A stretch of DNA of 64,000 bases, from NCBI RefSeq assembly GCF_021462225.1, contig NC_061816.1, positions 23,731,049 to 23,795,048 on the forward strand. The letters are read 5' to 3'. The position numbers and the translations under genes are program-made. Within the stretch, counting starts at the first letter, position 1. Every line of letters starts with the position of its first letter. Shown in pieces: positions 31,560-43,640 of the stretch. Origin of the DNA: Girardinichthys multiradiatus. Its lineage: Eukaryota > Chordata > Actinopteri > Cyprinodontiformes > Goodeidae. Under the pieces are notes generated by a model, which was not told the origin of the DNA, did not search any database, and saw only the letters and a list, made by a program, of their open reading frames with translations.

Positions 31560-32320
31560 CACTAAAATAACAACAAACTATTTGAGACATGAATTTATTG
31601 TGTGTTGATATAACATCCTGGCCACCATTCTGATAGCTGTAGCATCGTGCCTTTTGCTTATGTTGGTGCTGTGTGCTGCTTTTAGATCCTTGAGGACAGA
31701 ACTGTACTGCATGTTTTCAATAGTATTATTCCATAAACACTTTGGCATTGTTTTTACCGTTTTTGTCTTGTTTCTGCACCACTAGATAATTGTATATCTG
31801 TTATCAAACTACAAAAATGGCTGAACGTGGTGGAGTTGAATGTTCTTTGACCATGAGGGGGGCCGGGTGTGAAGTTCCTCAGTAGTATTTAAAGAGATGG
31901 CGCTGAAAAGAGATGCTCTCAGACGCATCTCAGGACAGGTAAAAAGAGTGGCCTGTGGAGCTACAATAACAAGGAGGTCAGACCAAAGCATTGCAGTTTC
32001 ACTTCACATAGACCACAACTGAATGATTTAAGTGTGAAATGGAAGGATTTAAAAGAATGATGTTCTGTTTAATGTGAGACGGTGAGAAAAACAGATTTTT
32101 TATATTTGTATGTGTCTTTTTATACTGGTTTCAACTGTATATTTAATTGTGGAAAGGGAGAGATTTTTTTTTAAATAGATGAGGAACATTGTAAAAAAAT
32201 CTATGTGCCTTTAATTATATTAATAGTTTTGTAACAATGGTTGAAAAAAAATATACAAAAGGTTTTTGTAAAATCATGTGAAAAAAATACATGTAAAATT
32301 AAAGATCCTTTACTATACCT

Positions 32321-32361
32321 GTGTGTGTGTGTGTGTGTGTGCGTGTGTGTGTGTGTGTGTG
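32321..32361. repeat. (TG)n microsatellite
   Basis: About 40 bp of TG dinucleotides with one C interruption. Confidence 0.95.
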
Positions 32362-32872
32362 TTCATTGGTTGGTTTTTGTGGGCAGTTTAAATCTTCCAA
32401 TGGCTGACCACAGTGGTCAGCCTTAGTGGTCAACTTTAGTGGCTGCCTCCCAGCCAAACACACACAGACACACAAACACACACAACACAAATACTGTAGA
32501 CTCATCTTCATTAACAAAGAAACATTTGTATTGATCTGCTCTACAGCTGCAGCTCATGTTACAGCAAAGAAATATGTACAGGAGCTCTAAATGGGTTACA
32601 CACATGCATTCACTTACACTGAAAAGAAACACATGCAAACACATTTCTTCCTGCCTTTCTCTCTTACTCACTTACACACACATGCACACACCCACAGAGT
32701 GACTGGTCAGTCCTAAGCAGGTTAGGGTGACTGAATTAGTATTGATCATCTCCTTACAGCATTATCTGTGGCTACAGCTCGCCTCTGGTGTAAGAACTGC
32801 TACTAAAATGTGTGTCTGTGCATGCAAGTGTGCATATGTGAGTACAATATTATGGAAAGAGTAACAGCACAT

Positions 32873-32875
<3 letters not shown>

Positions 32876-32934
<59 letters not shown>

Positions 32935-32938
32935 TGTG
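32876..32938. repeat. (TA)n-(GA)n compound microsatellite
   Basis: A TA run of about 30 bp joins a GA run of about 22 bp, flanked by TGTGTG. Confidence 0.95.
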
Positions 32939-35900
32939 TTTTAATGTGTGGCTCATATCTTTTGGTTTAGATGGGCAGAAAGAGAGAGAGTGAGAAACAT
33001 TTAGAGATCCTTTAGCATCATAACTGTCATAGAGGAGGTTCTACACAGACCTAATGCAACAATCATTCATAATATACTGGCAAGGAGTCTCATTTCTGTG
33101 TGAGTATGCTATCATTACTCAGAGAGTTTACATAAACTAATTTAATCTTCTTAGAAAAGCTGTTTATCATTAATGTAAATTTTCAGATAGATGGTAAGAG
33201 TGCAAACTGACTTAGGAGTGGAGCAAAGTAACACATATTGGTTAATTTGCTTTACACAATTGTAGATCAGGAATTTTGAACTGAGTTTCAGTTTAAACGT
33301 TTACAGGTAGTTGATGTCTTATGCACAAAGGAAAACTTGCTTGGTGTCTTCATTTGGTATAAATCCAGATTAGCTGGTCCCAGGGACTGAAGCCAACACT
33401 TAGTCTGAGAAGAACCAGTTTAATGATTATTTAAACCACCGTTGCTTTACCTAAATATCAGGCATGATATGAACCTGAATGAAAATGCTTTACATATTTC
33501 CTTGTCAGAACGTGTTTCATACAGGATGTGCACTACCTCCAACCATCATATCATGTGTAAATAATCATTGAGTTGCTGGTAAATCACCACCAGGCAGCAA
33601 TTCAAAGGTTAATATAAACGGAGCAGATGGTAGACATTAAATGATTGCAATACAAAAACTGACATTCTGTTCACAAATAACAAGCCCATAAGAATATTGG
33701 CTAGAAGCAATATAATCTTTTGGTAATTGTGGGAATTACAGGCCACAAAATGCAAAGTAAAATGTGTCTGGTCTTGAACAAGCAGACATTTATTAGCTTT
33801 TTGAAAATAGCATATACACTGCTCAAATAAATAAAGAAACACTCTTTAATCAGTATAATGTCAAATCAATTAAACGTCTAGAATATTGATCTGGTCAGTT
33901 AAGTAGTAGAGGGGTTGTTACTCAGTGTCAGCTGTTTTGGTGTTAATGTCTGTTTTCTCTCGCTCTGTTCCTTTATTGTTCAGAAGCTATGAAATAAAGG
34001 CCACTAGTCCCAACCTTAAAAAATGCTGAATTACAAGAAAGTTCAAATACCATCATGAACCTCCATGCTGTCAGTTTTCAATTAAAATATCTATAATGCG
34101 GAAAACCAGTTAATTCTTAGGTCCCACTTGTGCTGATCACATTATAACAAGGCTTGTTTTTCTTTCTTTTTTTAATTCTTTAAATGTAAAATTTAACATG
34201 AGAGTCCAGTACTTCTCAATAAACTAGATTGCCAGCGCTCAACTTCCAGAGACATCAGTCAGAGCTGGTCCAGTTTTAAAAGCTCAAACTATGACAGATG
34301 TCAGCTACAATCACACACACCATCCACCCTTCCACCTAAACACACCCAAAGTCTGTCTGTCCTTTGCGTCTACAGCAATATTACATCAGATTTACTTTCA
34401 TTGGAGTAGATCTAAAATCAAAGTAGGGCCCCCCTTGCCCACCCATCTCATCCCGTCTTCCCCAGCCAAATCCAATCAAAGCTTGATACTTTCAGTGACT
34501 GATTGGTTTCCAGTCCAATTGAATCTCTTCTTGAAGGGAGAAGGGGGCCACAGCCTTCCTTGCTGAGAGATATTATGCATTGGCAAGGGAGTGACATGAA
34601 GACGAGAAGGGGGAGAAAAAACACAGTAGGAGAGGAAGCATAATTAAGATAGAGGGTGTATCATCTAGAAGATAACCAACATAAAAAGAAAAGAGAAAAG
34701 CATTTCTGTTGACCAAAGAAAAAGATCAGTTATTTCTAATCTTATGTTTTTGTATTTAAGGTAGGGTTTTGAATATCTGCTAGAATTTTGTAAAGGTCTT
34801 GCACAACTACTGAAAGACTGAAGATGCAAATAAAGTTATGTAAATATATAATTTGGTTCTTTTTTAGATGTTGAAGCTAGCAGCTTTTTAATTTGGAAAA
34901 TCTTTTGCACAGTGCTTATAGTCTTATTGAAATTGTTCCCCCATAGCCTTCATCTCATAAACATTCATCTCTCCGGGTGCAATGCATCCCAGCCATAAAT
35001 CTGTTCTAAGCACTGTCTTTTCTACACCCTCATTTCCTAGCAGTCCTCTTTCCAAACAGGACAGAAATCTGTATTTCTTTTTCTGTGAAGGAAAGATACT
35101 CATTTTGAAAATAACAGCAATTAGATCAGGTTCCCCAAAAGGTTCCCCAATACTTATGCAATGACCCCCCAGAGGCTTAGGCTGTGGGTTACTGTCATGT
35201 CACATACAAGACATGGTGATCAGCACCATTTATCATGCACATTTCAGGGCTTTAATTGTCAGATTCACAGTATTGTAAACAAAAACTGATTTCACAGCAG
35301 CTGTCGTAAAATGGGGTTTTCTATCTTTTAAGTTGGTCCTGCTTAACCCAGTTTCTGGAGATTGAGAGGGCACAACAGGACGACCCAGCAGAGGGTTCCA
35401 CTCAGTTTATTTCGAGAGGCATCTGTACTGCTAAATAAATCCAGAAGAGATACATTTACTCAAACATTATATCAAGTTACAAAAAGACTAGAAAGCTGAT
35501 AAGGTCTGATGCCTTTTACTGTTGAGCAGCAATACATCTTGAATACACAAACCTTGAATGGTTTTGCGTATCTCGAGCAACAGAAGAAAGCAGAACTCCA
35601 CAATCTTGTCATCACAGCTGGTCTTAACCAGCCTGTAAAGCTATGTCTACACAATAAGATAATATCATTTGATCATGATGATGACTATCATTCTTTTCCT
35701 AATTTTAAAGAACCTGCTCAACATGGAGCACCACCTTTAAAACCTATTATTTAGGGAGGATGGGAATTACAGATACAGATGTACAGATGTTCATTAAAAG
35801 AAACCCTGCTGAAATAAACCTTTTTTTCAGTCCAAGCAGGTGTTATGTTGAGATCCAGTATATTTGTGTATGAAACAACAGCTTTGGTGGACACGGCACT

Positions 35901-36479
35901 CTGGCAGTTATAGGCTCCTGTCCAACAAAGCCTTATATGGCTTCATGGTAATACCTGGCGATTGCAGATGTCTTGTGCTCAGAGAGCTGTTGGTTCAGTT
36001 TGTTTGGCCAATGAATGCTTTTCCACAGTATTCTTTTTTGACTTCCAAAGTATTATTAGAATGACAGTAGCTTCCACATCTGAAGTTTCTTTTAAATTTA
36101 GCCAAGTCTCCCTGAGTGTGGTGGATTGGTGAGTGTGCACAAGCTTATCCATGATGGCTGGTACTTTTCTCAATTAGAGACATCGATCTCCCATGATAAT
36201 GGTTCTGCAGTTAGGATACATAATTATTATCCTCAATACATCAATGACAGAGACAGAATTCAGGAATAAAGTTTTTTTCTTTCAGGTTTCTGATTTGTTT
36301 TGTTTTTGTTTGTTTTGGTATTGAGTAGAAAAGATTAAGGAGAAAATGGGGAAAGGGCACATTGCTTGGTACATATCAGCAGCTGTTTCTAGGACCTGCA
36401 AACCTTTCTGCCATTAGGAGGGGTATGACAAGATGATTTTAAGAGGCAGTGTATGAAGAAGTGTTTTATGAATGTACAA

Positions 36480-38060
36480 TGTTTTGTAAAAGTATCTCTA
36501 CCGTTTAAACTTTACATTACCTACAAGTTTCATTGTATTTTATTTGGATTTGAGGTGATTGTCTGACACAGTTGAGAGCATTGGCAACAAACAGCATCTT
36601 GGGGACCATCGGCGCATGGTGGTGGCAGCATCATGCTATGGGGATGATCAAGCTTTGAATCTATCATCTGAATATATATAAATAGAGGATGGACCAATTG
36701 CAGACCTACCAAGACATAGATGTCCTCCCAAATGGGCAAGGAGAGTTTTAATAAGATAAGCAGCCATAGTAACTCAGGAGGAGCTGCAGAGAGCCACAGC
36801 CCAGGTAGGAGAATCTATTCATTGTACAATTATCAGTTAGTCACTCCACAAATTAGGCCTTCATGGATGAGTGGATATTGTTGCAAGTGAAGGAAAAATA
36901 AAAGAAGCCACAGAAGAGCCATGAGTGACTCTAGTGCAATGAGACTAAAATTAGAGGAAAACTAACTCTACATATTACTCTAAACATTCCATTCCCACAG
37001 AAAAAAACAATGAAAGCAGTGGTGGAAGCATCATACTGGGGATGGATTGTTTTTCAGCAAGGTCAGGGATGCTGATGTGAAAAAGGATGGGGCTGTAAAA
37101 ACCCAGTTAGAGACTGCAGACTTAAGACCGAGATGAAGTTCACCTTCCAGCAGGACAATGATACTAAACATACAGCCAAAGCTACAATGGAGTGTTTTAG
37201 TTTACAGCATATCCATGTGTTAGAAAGGCCTAGTCATAATCTAACTGAGAATCTAGTACAAGACAAAACTGATATTCCCAGATGATCTCCATCCAAAATG
37301 AGTGAGTTTGATCCTTCATTAAGACAAATGAGGTCCGTAGATGTTCATAGCTGATAGAGAGAAATCTCAAAAGGAGCTCAGACCACAATGATAAGTGATT
37401 CAAAACGTATTGACTTAGGGGGCGAAATACAAATTCAACCTGGACAGACTCACAAAGAGAAGACAGGGATGCATTTAGAAAAGTTTATTAGTGAATGTTT
37501 ATTTCTTTGGCGCTCAGACCCCAGTGGAAGATGTGAATGCTCAGAATGACATGCGCTTGAATGAACATCTTAAGGTTAGATTTAGAGATGTCTTCCCCCC
37601 CTGGGATCCGATCCTGGTGGTGGAGTGGAGGCCTGAGGAGATTTGGAAAGAGTTTGGAAGCCAAATGGTGGAGATGGGCTGGAGGAGGGTCAAAGGTCCG
37701 CTGCAGAACGGAGGGTTCCGTGGATGAAGATCTTTTAAAGCGGAGCCTTGAAGAATGATTGGCCGGGGAAGAAATGCAGACTTGACGCTGATTGGTGGAG
37801 CAGTGCCACATGGAAGAGTAATTAGACGAAGCTGGAGGTGATGGTGAGTCTTCCATGTTGAATTTTTGTTTAAACTCCATTTCAAACCACACTTTTTTTT
37901 TTTATTGTAAAACGTCTTGAAAACCATGAATCCTTTGCTTTCACTTCACAGTTAGGCACTGCTTTATTTTTGGTCTTTGACATAAAATCCCGATAAAGCC
38001 AGCTAAAGTTTGAGCCAGTAAAAAACCTATCAGTCTGAAAAACCTTTGCATAGCTTTGTA
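36480..38060 (+). mobile_element. Tc1-like DNA transposon holding a short inverted-repeat element
   Basis: Plus-strand transposase text is very degraded: MVVAASCYG-like and HGGGSIILG-like stretches, then FTFQQDNDTKHTAKATMECF with the QQDN second catalytic Asp, and HNLTENLVQD where PDLNPIE would lie. The 3' part stops at 37430 (GGGGGCGAAATACAAA), is interrupted by the element at 37431-37865, and resumes with TCAAACCACAC, a T-run and GAAAACCATGAATCCTTTGC to about 38060. The same family recurs at 55770-56900. Confidence 0.7.
37431..37865 (-). mobile_element. Short non-autonomous inverted-repeat element, copy 1
   Basis: 435 bp with terminal inverted repeats: AAATTCAACCTGGACAGAC at the left and, as reverse complement, AAATTCAACATGGAAGAC at the right. 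It matches copy 2 at 53210-53677 in the opposite orientation. It has no convincing gene. It sits within the 3' end of a Tc1 element. A clear TSD was not found, so the superfamily is open. Confidence 0.65.
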
Positions 38061-38076
38061 TGTATCTGCATGTATC

Positions 38077-39337
38077 TGTTATGATTCTGGTCCGTCTACC
38101 TGCTCTGCCCTGCTCTGTCATCATGCAATCATCTCATCTGTTTCACCTGTTTGCTGCTGTGCTGGGGTGCAGTCACAGTCATGCCACGCACCTGTTTCAC
38201 TGTTGTTATATACAGCCCTCCGACAGGCAGATGGTGCCAGATTTTCAAAAACATTTGTGAGTAGTTATCCAGCATTCCTTCCTGATTGATCTCGTTCCAT
38301 GACCTTGCCTTACGGATTATTCCCTCTTGCCTGCTCCTTGTCTGACAGATTGGATTTTGGATTTCGGCTCTGTTTTCTGCCTCTGGTTTCATGCCTCTGC
38401 CTGCTCCTTGTCTGATGTGTCTAGCCCTGGATCTCGACCCTGTTTCTGTTAAGGCTTGCGAGATATAGAACCCCAGAATGCAGATGAGCAGGCAGCGTGA
38501 TGGTAAGTGCAAAAGGTTTAATAACAGAAACTCACTCACAGCAGGAAGCAGGAACAAAACAACAAACGGGCAGGTGAGACAGGCATGGCATGATCAAAAA
38601 ACAAGACATGATATGAGAAATGTTTCCGCGATGACTAACTGAACAGGTGTGTATATATGGAGTGAAAACCAGGTGGAGCAAGGAGACAGATTAACTTTGA
38701 GCAGGTGAACCGAATAAACTTAATTAACACACAGAACAAAACGTGGCTGTGGCAAAAACAGAGACTAATATACAAACAAAACCAAACTTGACAAAACATG
38801 AACAAGACTAAAACATGACCAGAAAAATAATAAACAAAAGCATGATTCAAAATCTAAGAATAATAATAATAATAATAAACAAAAGAACGAGTTAAAACCT
38901 TAACTGTGAAAAACATTAGAAAAAACCAAACAACCCCAAATCATAACAGTTTCTGTCCACGGATTTACAGCCCAGCCAAGCCCCTGGTTTATTCAACCTG
39001 AGCCTGTCCGGCTTTCAAGGCTGCCTGGATTCATTGTCAAGAGGACTATCACAGTTCTCTGTGTTCCAGCCACAGCTTCAGCTGATCCCCCTGAGGTTCT
39101 GGATCACATCTTCTGGGTTCCGCTCCTCTTTCCCAGACTGAGAAGGTTAGTGGCTTTACTTGACTCTGTTCTAGTCCGGAGTTTTATTCAGCCACTAACT
39201 CGCCTTTCTGTCCTCAGTGATTGTGGAAGCTGACTGCTGGTCTCCTGTTCTCTGATTCCTGTTTGCAGAATAAACCTTTTAACTTTCTTACATTGTGTTT
39301 GGCTGAATTTTGGGTCCTCAAGTCACTGGTCGTAATA
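38077..39337 (+). mobile_element. Solo LTR carrying a nested solo LTR
   Basis: Starts TGTTATGATTCTGG and ends CGTAATA (a CA end changed to TA). GTATC lies directly before (38072-38076) and after (39338-39342), a 5-bp TSD. Without the insert the LTR is about 754 bp. AATAAACC near 39270 is a likely polyadenylation signal. No internal retroelement genes are adjacent, so this is a solo LTR left by recombination. The inner element is at 38447-38948. Confidence 0.78.
38447..38948 (-). mobile_element. Solo LTR nested within the solo LTR
   Basis: 502 bp starting TGTTAAGGC and ending CATAACA on the plus strand. GTTTC flanks it at 38442-38446 and 38949-38953; removing it joins CCCTGTTTC to TGTCCACGG. 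On the minus strand it begins TGTTATGATTTGG, sharing its first ten bases with the outer LTR, and has ATTAAAC near its end, so it probably belongs to a related family in opposite orientation. (AAT)n occurs at 38862-38880. Confidence 0.72.
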
Positions 39338-39701
39338 GTATCTGTATGAAGAAAAAGAAAGTAAATAGAACTTTACCATGCCCAAAAATGTAACAAAGAC
39401 GAGAAAAGGCATATTAATGTATAATGTGATAGAGTTAGAAAGCTGATAAACACAGACAAGTGTAAAATAAGACACAAGGTGAACCAAGTAAGTTTGACTT
39501 GCAAGCAGTGAGTTTTATTTACAACTCACATTCCTACAACTAAAAAGCGGGAATCGGTTCAGCCAATTCTTACAGAGATTTCAATCTAAAAGAGTAGTCA
39601 TTCCCATATATGGTATAAGCTTGTCATGTCCAGGGAGTGATCCTCTCCAGACCGCATTCCTTAACCTTCCACAAACACTTTTTCACACTAAAAAAGCAAT
39701 C

Positions 39702-39898
39702 TGTTAGGGTTTGAAAACTTTTGTATTGTTTATCACTCATATGTCTGTACGAAGTGCTTTTTCTTCTTTCATGCCACAGAAAGGGGGATGGGGTAGAAGT
39801 GAGTTATGCTTCTATTAGCGATATCTGGTGACTTTCTGTGCCAGTCTCCACTCCCTCTCTGTGGAAGAACAGACACACACCATAACTCTTCACACCCC

Positions 39899-39943
<45 letters not shown>

Positions 39944-40113
39944 ACACACCCTAAATGTCTGTTGAACTGTGTTTGAGCCAGCATATAAATAAAGGAAGAG
40001 CATGCCAACTTTTTGTAGTTCTTACTGCAGAGAGCAGGCACTCTTGCGCAAGAAATCAGAGACTCTGTGTCGTTTCTTCTTTCCTCGTGAGTTTGACTAG
40101 TTAATACCTAACA
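39702..40113 (+). mobile_element. Solo LTR inserted in the ERV LTR
   Basis: 412 bp starting TGTTAGGG and ending CCTAACA, with perfect short inverted ends. CAATC occurs at 39697-39701 and 40114-40118; the other ERV LTR at 45551-45964 reads GCAATCATAGG without the insert, an empty-site control. It contains (CA)n at about 39903-39950 and AATAAAGG near 39988. No genes. Confidence 0.85.
39903..39951. repeat. (CA)n microsatellite
   Basis: About 40 bp of CA dinucleotides inside the solo LTR, with one TA interruption. Confidence 0.95.
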
Positions 40114-40296
40114 CAATCATAGGAATTAGAAATCATCTTAACTATAATAGAACTTTAGACATAAAGATGATTTAAACTACACAATGATAACTTGTATACA
40201 TTTTCAACAATTCCCTCCTGTTTATTATTGGTTAGTTTAATATCACATCCATGTATACTCTTCCAAAAGGCTTTATGCATACACTTCATTAAAACA

Positions 40297-41219
40297 TTAA
40301 ACTATTGTTAAGGTTAGTGATTTCTCCTCCATAGTGTCATCATTGTCCTGGTTCTTGTCCAGAGGCTGGTAATCCTGGGACAACATTGTATCAACAATTC
40401 CTCCAACCATCCTTAATATCATTGTTCTGATACAGGGGACAATGCCCAGAGTAAAAAGGCAAAACAACAATAACACAGCGATGACAGGGGTCATGATATT
40501 CAAAAACAGCTGTCACCACGGTCCTGAAGTAAGCCACGAAAAAAGGCTTCCTCGGCCAGGATGGATATCCTGCTGCATACCCCTTTTAATTTCATTCAAT
40601 TGGCATATAGCATTGCTCACTCTGTGTCCATCTTCGCCATTGGTCTCATCAGGGATGTAGGTGCAGCAGGTCTCGTTCAGGAGAGTGCAAACTCTCCCAA
40701 CCGAAGTCGTCAGCAGGTCCAACACCATCCTGTTCTGCAACACCACGGTTCAAAGAACTGTGACTTCTGTGGACAGTCCAGTAAGAGCTTTTGTGGTTGC
40801 ATTAACAAACAGTCCCAGTCGATAATCTATAGTTTCCAATCTAAGCATGTTCTTTTCTACTCCCAACCATGGGAATAAACTTAGCAAAATCTTATTTCCT
40901 CTTTATCTATGCTTGAAATGCTGTTTCTGATAAAACACTCATCTCTTCGCACTGGTACTGGTCTAGCTGTCAACCTGGAGTGGCCGGAGGAGATAGGAAG
41001 TTCAGTGCATACATAATAACCAGAAATGTTCCTGGACTTGGTTACAATTGTTGCATATTGGTACCAGCATACAAGTAATTTATCTCTTGAATAAACATTC
41101 CATGGAAATCTTCATTTATCCACCTCTTTCTGGAGTTCATGACATTGTGGAAATTTCTAGTATATTATTAGCACAATCAGGGCACACATGATAAATAAAA
41201 CTAAATGTGTCAAGAACAT
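40297..41219 (-). pseudogene. ERV env remnant: short surface part, transmembrane subunit
   Basis: A start at 41219 gives a hydrophobic signal-like MFLTHLVLFIMCALIV, then a stop. The surface part is short and broken over frames (CWYQYATIVTKSRN at about 41050-41100). The transmembrane subunit is better kept: 40513-40746 has a heptad-type stretch leading to the C-x6-C-C motif at 40663-40689, in the position of the retroviral immunosuppressive-domain region, and 40297-40503 has a membrane anchor (MTPVIAVLLLFCLFTLGIV) and short tail ending at 40297. C-x6-C-C is shared by gamma-type and several fish retroviral envelopes. Frameshifts between the blocks and the loss of most of the surface subunit make it non-functional. 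Confidence 0.75.
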
Positions 41220-41314
41220 GTTTCCTTTAGATTTACCTGTTAGTCTCCCTCACCACTAAGGGCTAAGAAGGATAATTTCTTTTCTTCACAGACGTTGAGA
41301 CGAAGCCTCCTCTA

Positions 41315-42924
41315 CAGGTCCTTCTCAAAATATTAGCATATTGTGATAAAGTTCATTATTTTCCATAATGTAATGATGAAAATTTAACATTCATATATTT
41401 TAGATTCATTGCACAATAACTGAAATATTTCAGGTCTTTTATTGTCTTAATACGGATGATTTTGGCATACAGCTCATGAAAATCCAAAATTCCTATCTCA
41501 CAAAATTAGCATATTTCATCCGACCAATAAACAAAAAGTGTTTTTAATACAAAAAACGTCAACCTTCAAATAATCATGTACAGTTATGCACTCAATACTT
41601 GGTCGGGAATCCTTTAGCAGAAATGACTGCTTCAATGCGGCGTGGCATAGAGGCAATCAGCCTGTGGCACTGCTGAGGTCTTATGGAGGCCCAGGATGCT
41701 TCAATAGCGGCCTTTAGCTCATCCAGAGTGTTGGATCTTGAGTCTCTCAACGTTCTCTTCACAATATCCCACAGATTCTCTATGGGGTTCAGGTCAGGAG
41801 AGTTGGCAGGCCAATTGAGCACAGTGATACCATGGTCAGTAAACTATTTACCATTGGTTTTGGCACTGTGAGCAGGTGCCAGGTCATGCTGAAAAATGAA
41901 ATCTTCATCTCCATAAAGCTTTTCAGCAGATGGAAGCATGAAGTGCTCCAAAATCTCTTGATAGCTAGCTGCATTGACCCTGCCCTTGATAAAACACAGT
42001 GGACCAACACCAGCAGCTGACACGGCACCCCAGACCATCACTGACTGTGGGTATTTGACACTGGACTTCTGGCATTTTGGCATTTCCTTCTCCCCAGTCT
42101 TCCTCCAGACTCTGGCACCTTGATTACTGAATGACATGCAGAATTTGCTTTCATCCGAAAAAAGTACTTTGGACCACTGAGCAACAGTCCAGTGCTGCTT
42201 CTCTGTAGCCCAGGTCAGGCGCTTCTGCCACTGTTTCTGGTTCAAAAGTGGCTTGACCTGGGGAATGCGGCACCTGTAGCCCATTTCCTGCACACACCTG
42301 TGCACGGTGGCTCTGGATGTTTCTACTCCAGACTCAGTCCACTGCTTCCGCAGGTCCCCCAAGGTCTGGAATCGGCCCTTCTCCACAATCTTCCTCAGGG
42401 TCCGGTCACCCCTTCTCATTGTGCAGCGTTTTCTGCCACACTTTTTCCTTCCCACAGACTTCCCACTGAGGTGCCTTGATACAGCACTCTGGGAACAGCC
42501 TATTCGTTCAGAAATTTCTTTTTGTGTCTTACCCTCTTGCTTGAGGGTGTCAATAGTGGCCTTCTGGACAGCAGTCAGGTCGGCAGTCTTACCCATGATT
42601 GGGGTTTTGAGTGATGAACCAGGCTGGGAGTTTTAAAGGCCTCAGGAATCTTTTGCAGGTGTTTAGAGTTAACTCGTTGATTCAGATGATTAGGTTCATA
42701 GCTTGTTTAGAGACCCTTTTAATGATATGCTAATTTTGTGAGATAGGAATTTTGGGTTTTCATGAGCTGTATGCCAAAATCATCCGTATTAAAACAATAA
42801 AAGACCTGAAATATTTCAGTTATTGTGCAATGAATCTAAAATATATGAATGTTAAATTTTCATCATTACATTATGGAAAATAATGAACTTTATCACAATA
42901 TGCTAATATTTTGAGAAGGACCTG
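41315..42924 (-). mobile_element. Tc1-like transposon, full length, copy 1 (in ERV)
   Basis: Inverted repeats of about 210 bp at both ends: CAGGTCCTTCTCAAAATATT at 41315, and the same in reverse ending AAGGACCTG at 42924. TA lies at 41313-41314; the right TA is now TT (42925-42926). One transposase gene lies between. It separates the ERV integrase from env, so it arrived after the provirus. The repeat ends are close to those of copy 2 at 46798-48393. Confidence 0.92.
41592..42596 (-). pseudogene. Tc1 transposase, one nonsense codon
   Basis: From ATG 42596 the frame runs 250 codons to a TAG, then continues without shift to a stop at 41592, 334 codons in all, the usual Tc1 length. Residues 10-45 form a helix-turn-helix (QKATIDTLKQ, then SAVSRHLSG), a basic GRKKCGRKRC follows, and a second helix-turn-helix lies at 66-102. 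The catalytic triad is D148 (FSDESKF), D238 (FQHDLAPAH) and E273 (PDLNPIENLW), spacing DD34E. The stop is at codon 251, between the second Asp and the Glu; copy 2 has Trp there (TGG to TAG). That is the only disabling lesion seen. The enzyme would excise and reinsert the element at TA sites in the nucleus. Confidence 0.9.
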
Positions 42925-42991
42925 TTGAGGAGACAACCCCTTTGTAGTCAGACTATCACTTCCTAGCCTGTGGGTGGAAAGACTGACATGC

Positions 42992-43640
42992 TTACCAGTG
43001 TGCTTTGTGTATCCAAGTAGCCCTCTCTTGGATTTTCACAGTGGTAGGAGTTGTCAATAACACTTGGAATGGACCCTCCCACTTTGGATCAGATACGTTT
43101 CCTTCTTAATGGTCATCAGGAACCTGTAGAGCTTCAGAAATATCATTTGGCAGATTGTTAACATTTTGTATGTCTCTAGACTGTAATATCTTCCTCATGT
43201 AGTCTGCTAACGTCACATCTTGTTGTGTATCTTTTAGGTCTTTTCGTAGATCAGGGATATAATAAGGTCTGCCATGTATTATTTAAAAAGGTGTTAGACC
43301 ACGCTGATGGGGTTATCCTTATATTAAGTTTTATTGTATATAAACATTCAACCCAATTTCCTTTTGTTTCTTCCATTGTCTTCCTAAGCTTACTTTTAAC
43401 TTTCCCATTTGTTCTCTCTATCAACTCTGCACTCTGGGGTTGGTAGCTACAATGTGTTTTCAGATCAATCTTAAAACATTTACCAAGTTCTTGTATGACT
43501 TTGTTAACAGAATGTGTTCTATTATCACTATAAATCCTTCTTGGAATTCCAAATGTGGGTATTATATATTTACAAAGCCCCTTTTGCCACCGTTATAGCA
43601 TCTGGTCCTTTGCAAGGAAAGATTTCCTTGGGGGTTATGT
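42992..43640 (-). pseudogene. ERV integrase, C-terminal two thirds
   Basis: Minus-strand reading over at least two frames gives EIFPCKGPDAITV, then IIPTFGIPRRIYSDN with the second catalytic Asp, HCSYQPQSAELIERTNGK with the catalytic Glu, and at the end [14 protein letters not shown] and TWIHKAHW followed by TAA at 42992. The WEGPFQVLL and WIH blocks are typical of gamma/epsilon-type retroviral integrases. The zinc-binding part, RT, protease and gag are missing. The Tc1 copy lies just downstream, before env. Confidence 0.8.

Larger units (their letters stand above)
31560..36479. other. No gene seen; microsatellites and AT-rich DNA
   Basis: No coding call is supported over nearly 5 kb. Bases 33820-33890 (CACTGCTCAAATAAATAAAG, then AACACTC) resemble the terminal part of a DNA transposon common in fish. 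An ORF of 81 aa at 35509-35754 has no recognisable domain. Simple repeats are listed separately. Confidence 0.4.
39427..40209 (-). mobile_element. ERV 3' LTR, interrupted by a solo LTR
   Basis: On the minus strand it begins TGTTGAAAATG directly after a purine tract AAACAGGAGGGAAT (40210-40224) and ends CTCTATCA at 39427. Without the inserted 412 bp and its TSD it is about 366 bp. It matches the LTR at 45551-45964, which is longer by about 48 bp. AATG at 39423-39426 also follows the other LTR at 45965-45968, a 4-bp TSD of the provirus. Confidence 0.8.

Noticed and set aside
35509..35754. 81-aa ORF starting MPFTVEQQY
   Set aside because: Reads smoothly but no family recognised, no splice or promoter context, and length is within chance for AT-rich DNA.
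38450..38948. Insert read as a hAT-type element with an 8-bp duplication GTTTCTGT
   Set aside because: Possible, since GTTTCTGT does occur on both sides, but TG..CA ends, the shared LTR start and the 5-bp reading fit a solo LTR better; kept as the stated alternative.
40297..40746. Env transmembrane region as a possible captured, functional host gene
   Set aside because: The surface part is mostly deleted, frames are shifted between blocks and stops occur, so no complete envelope protein can be made.
42192..42636. Plus-strand ORFs over the Tc1 gene, seen again at 47661-48105
   Set aside because: Antisense shadows of the transposase; they recur only because the two copies are alike.
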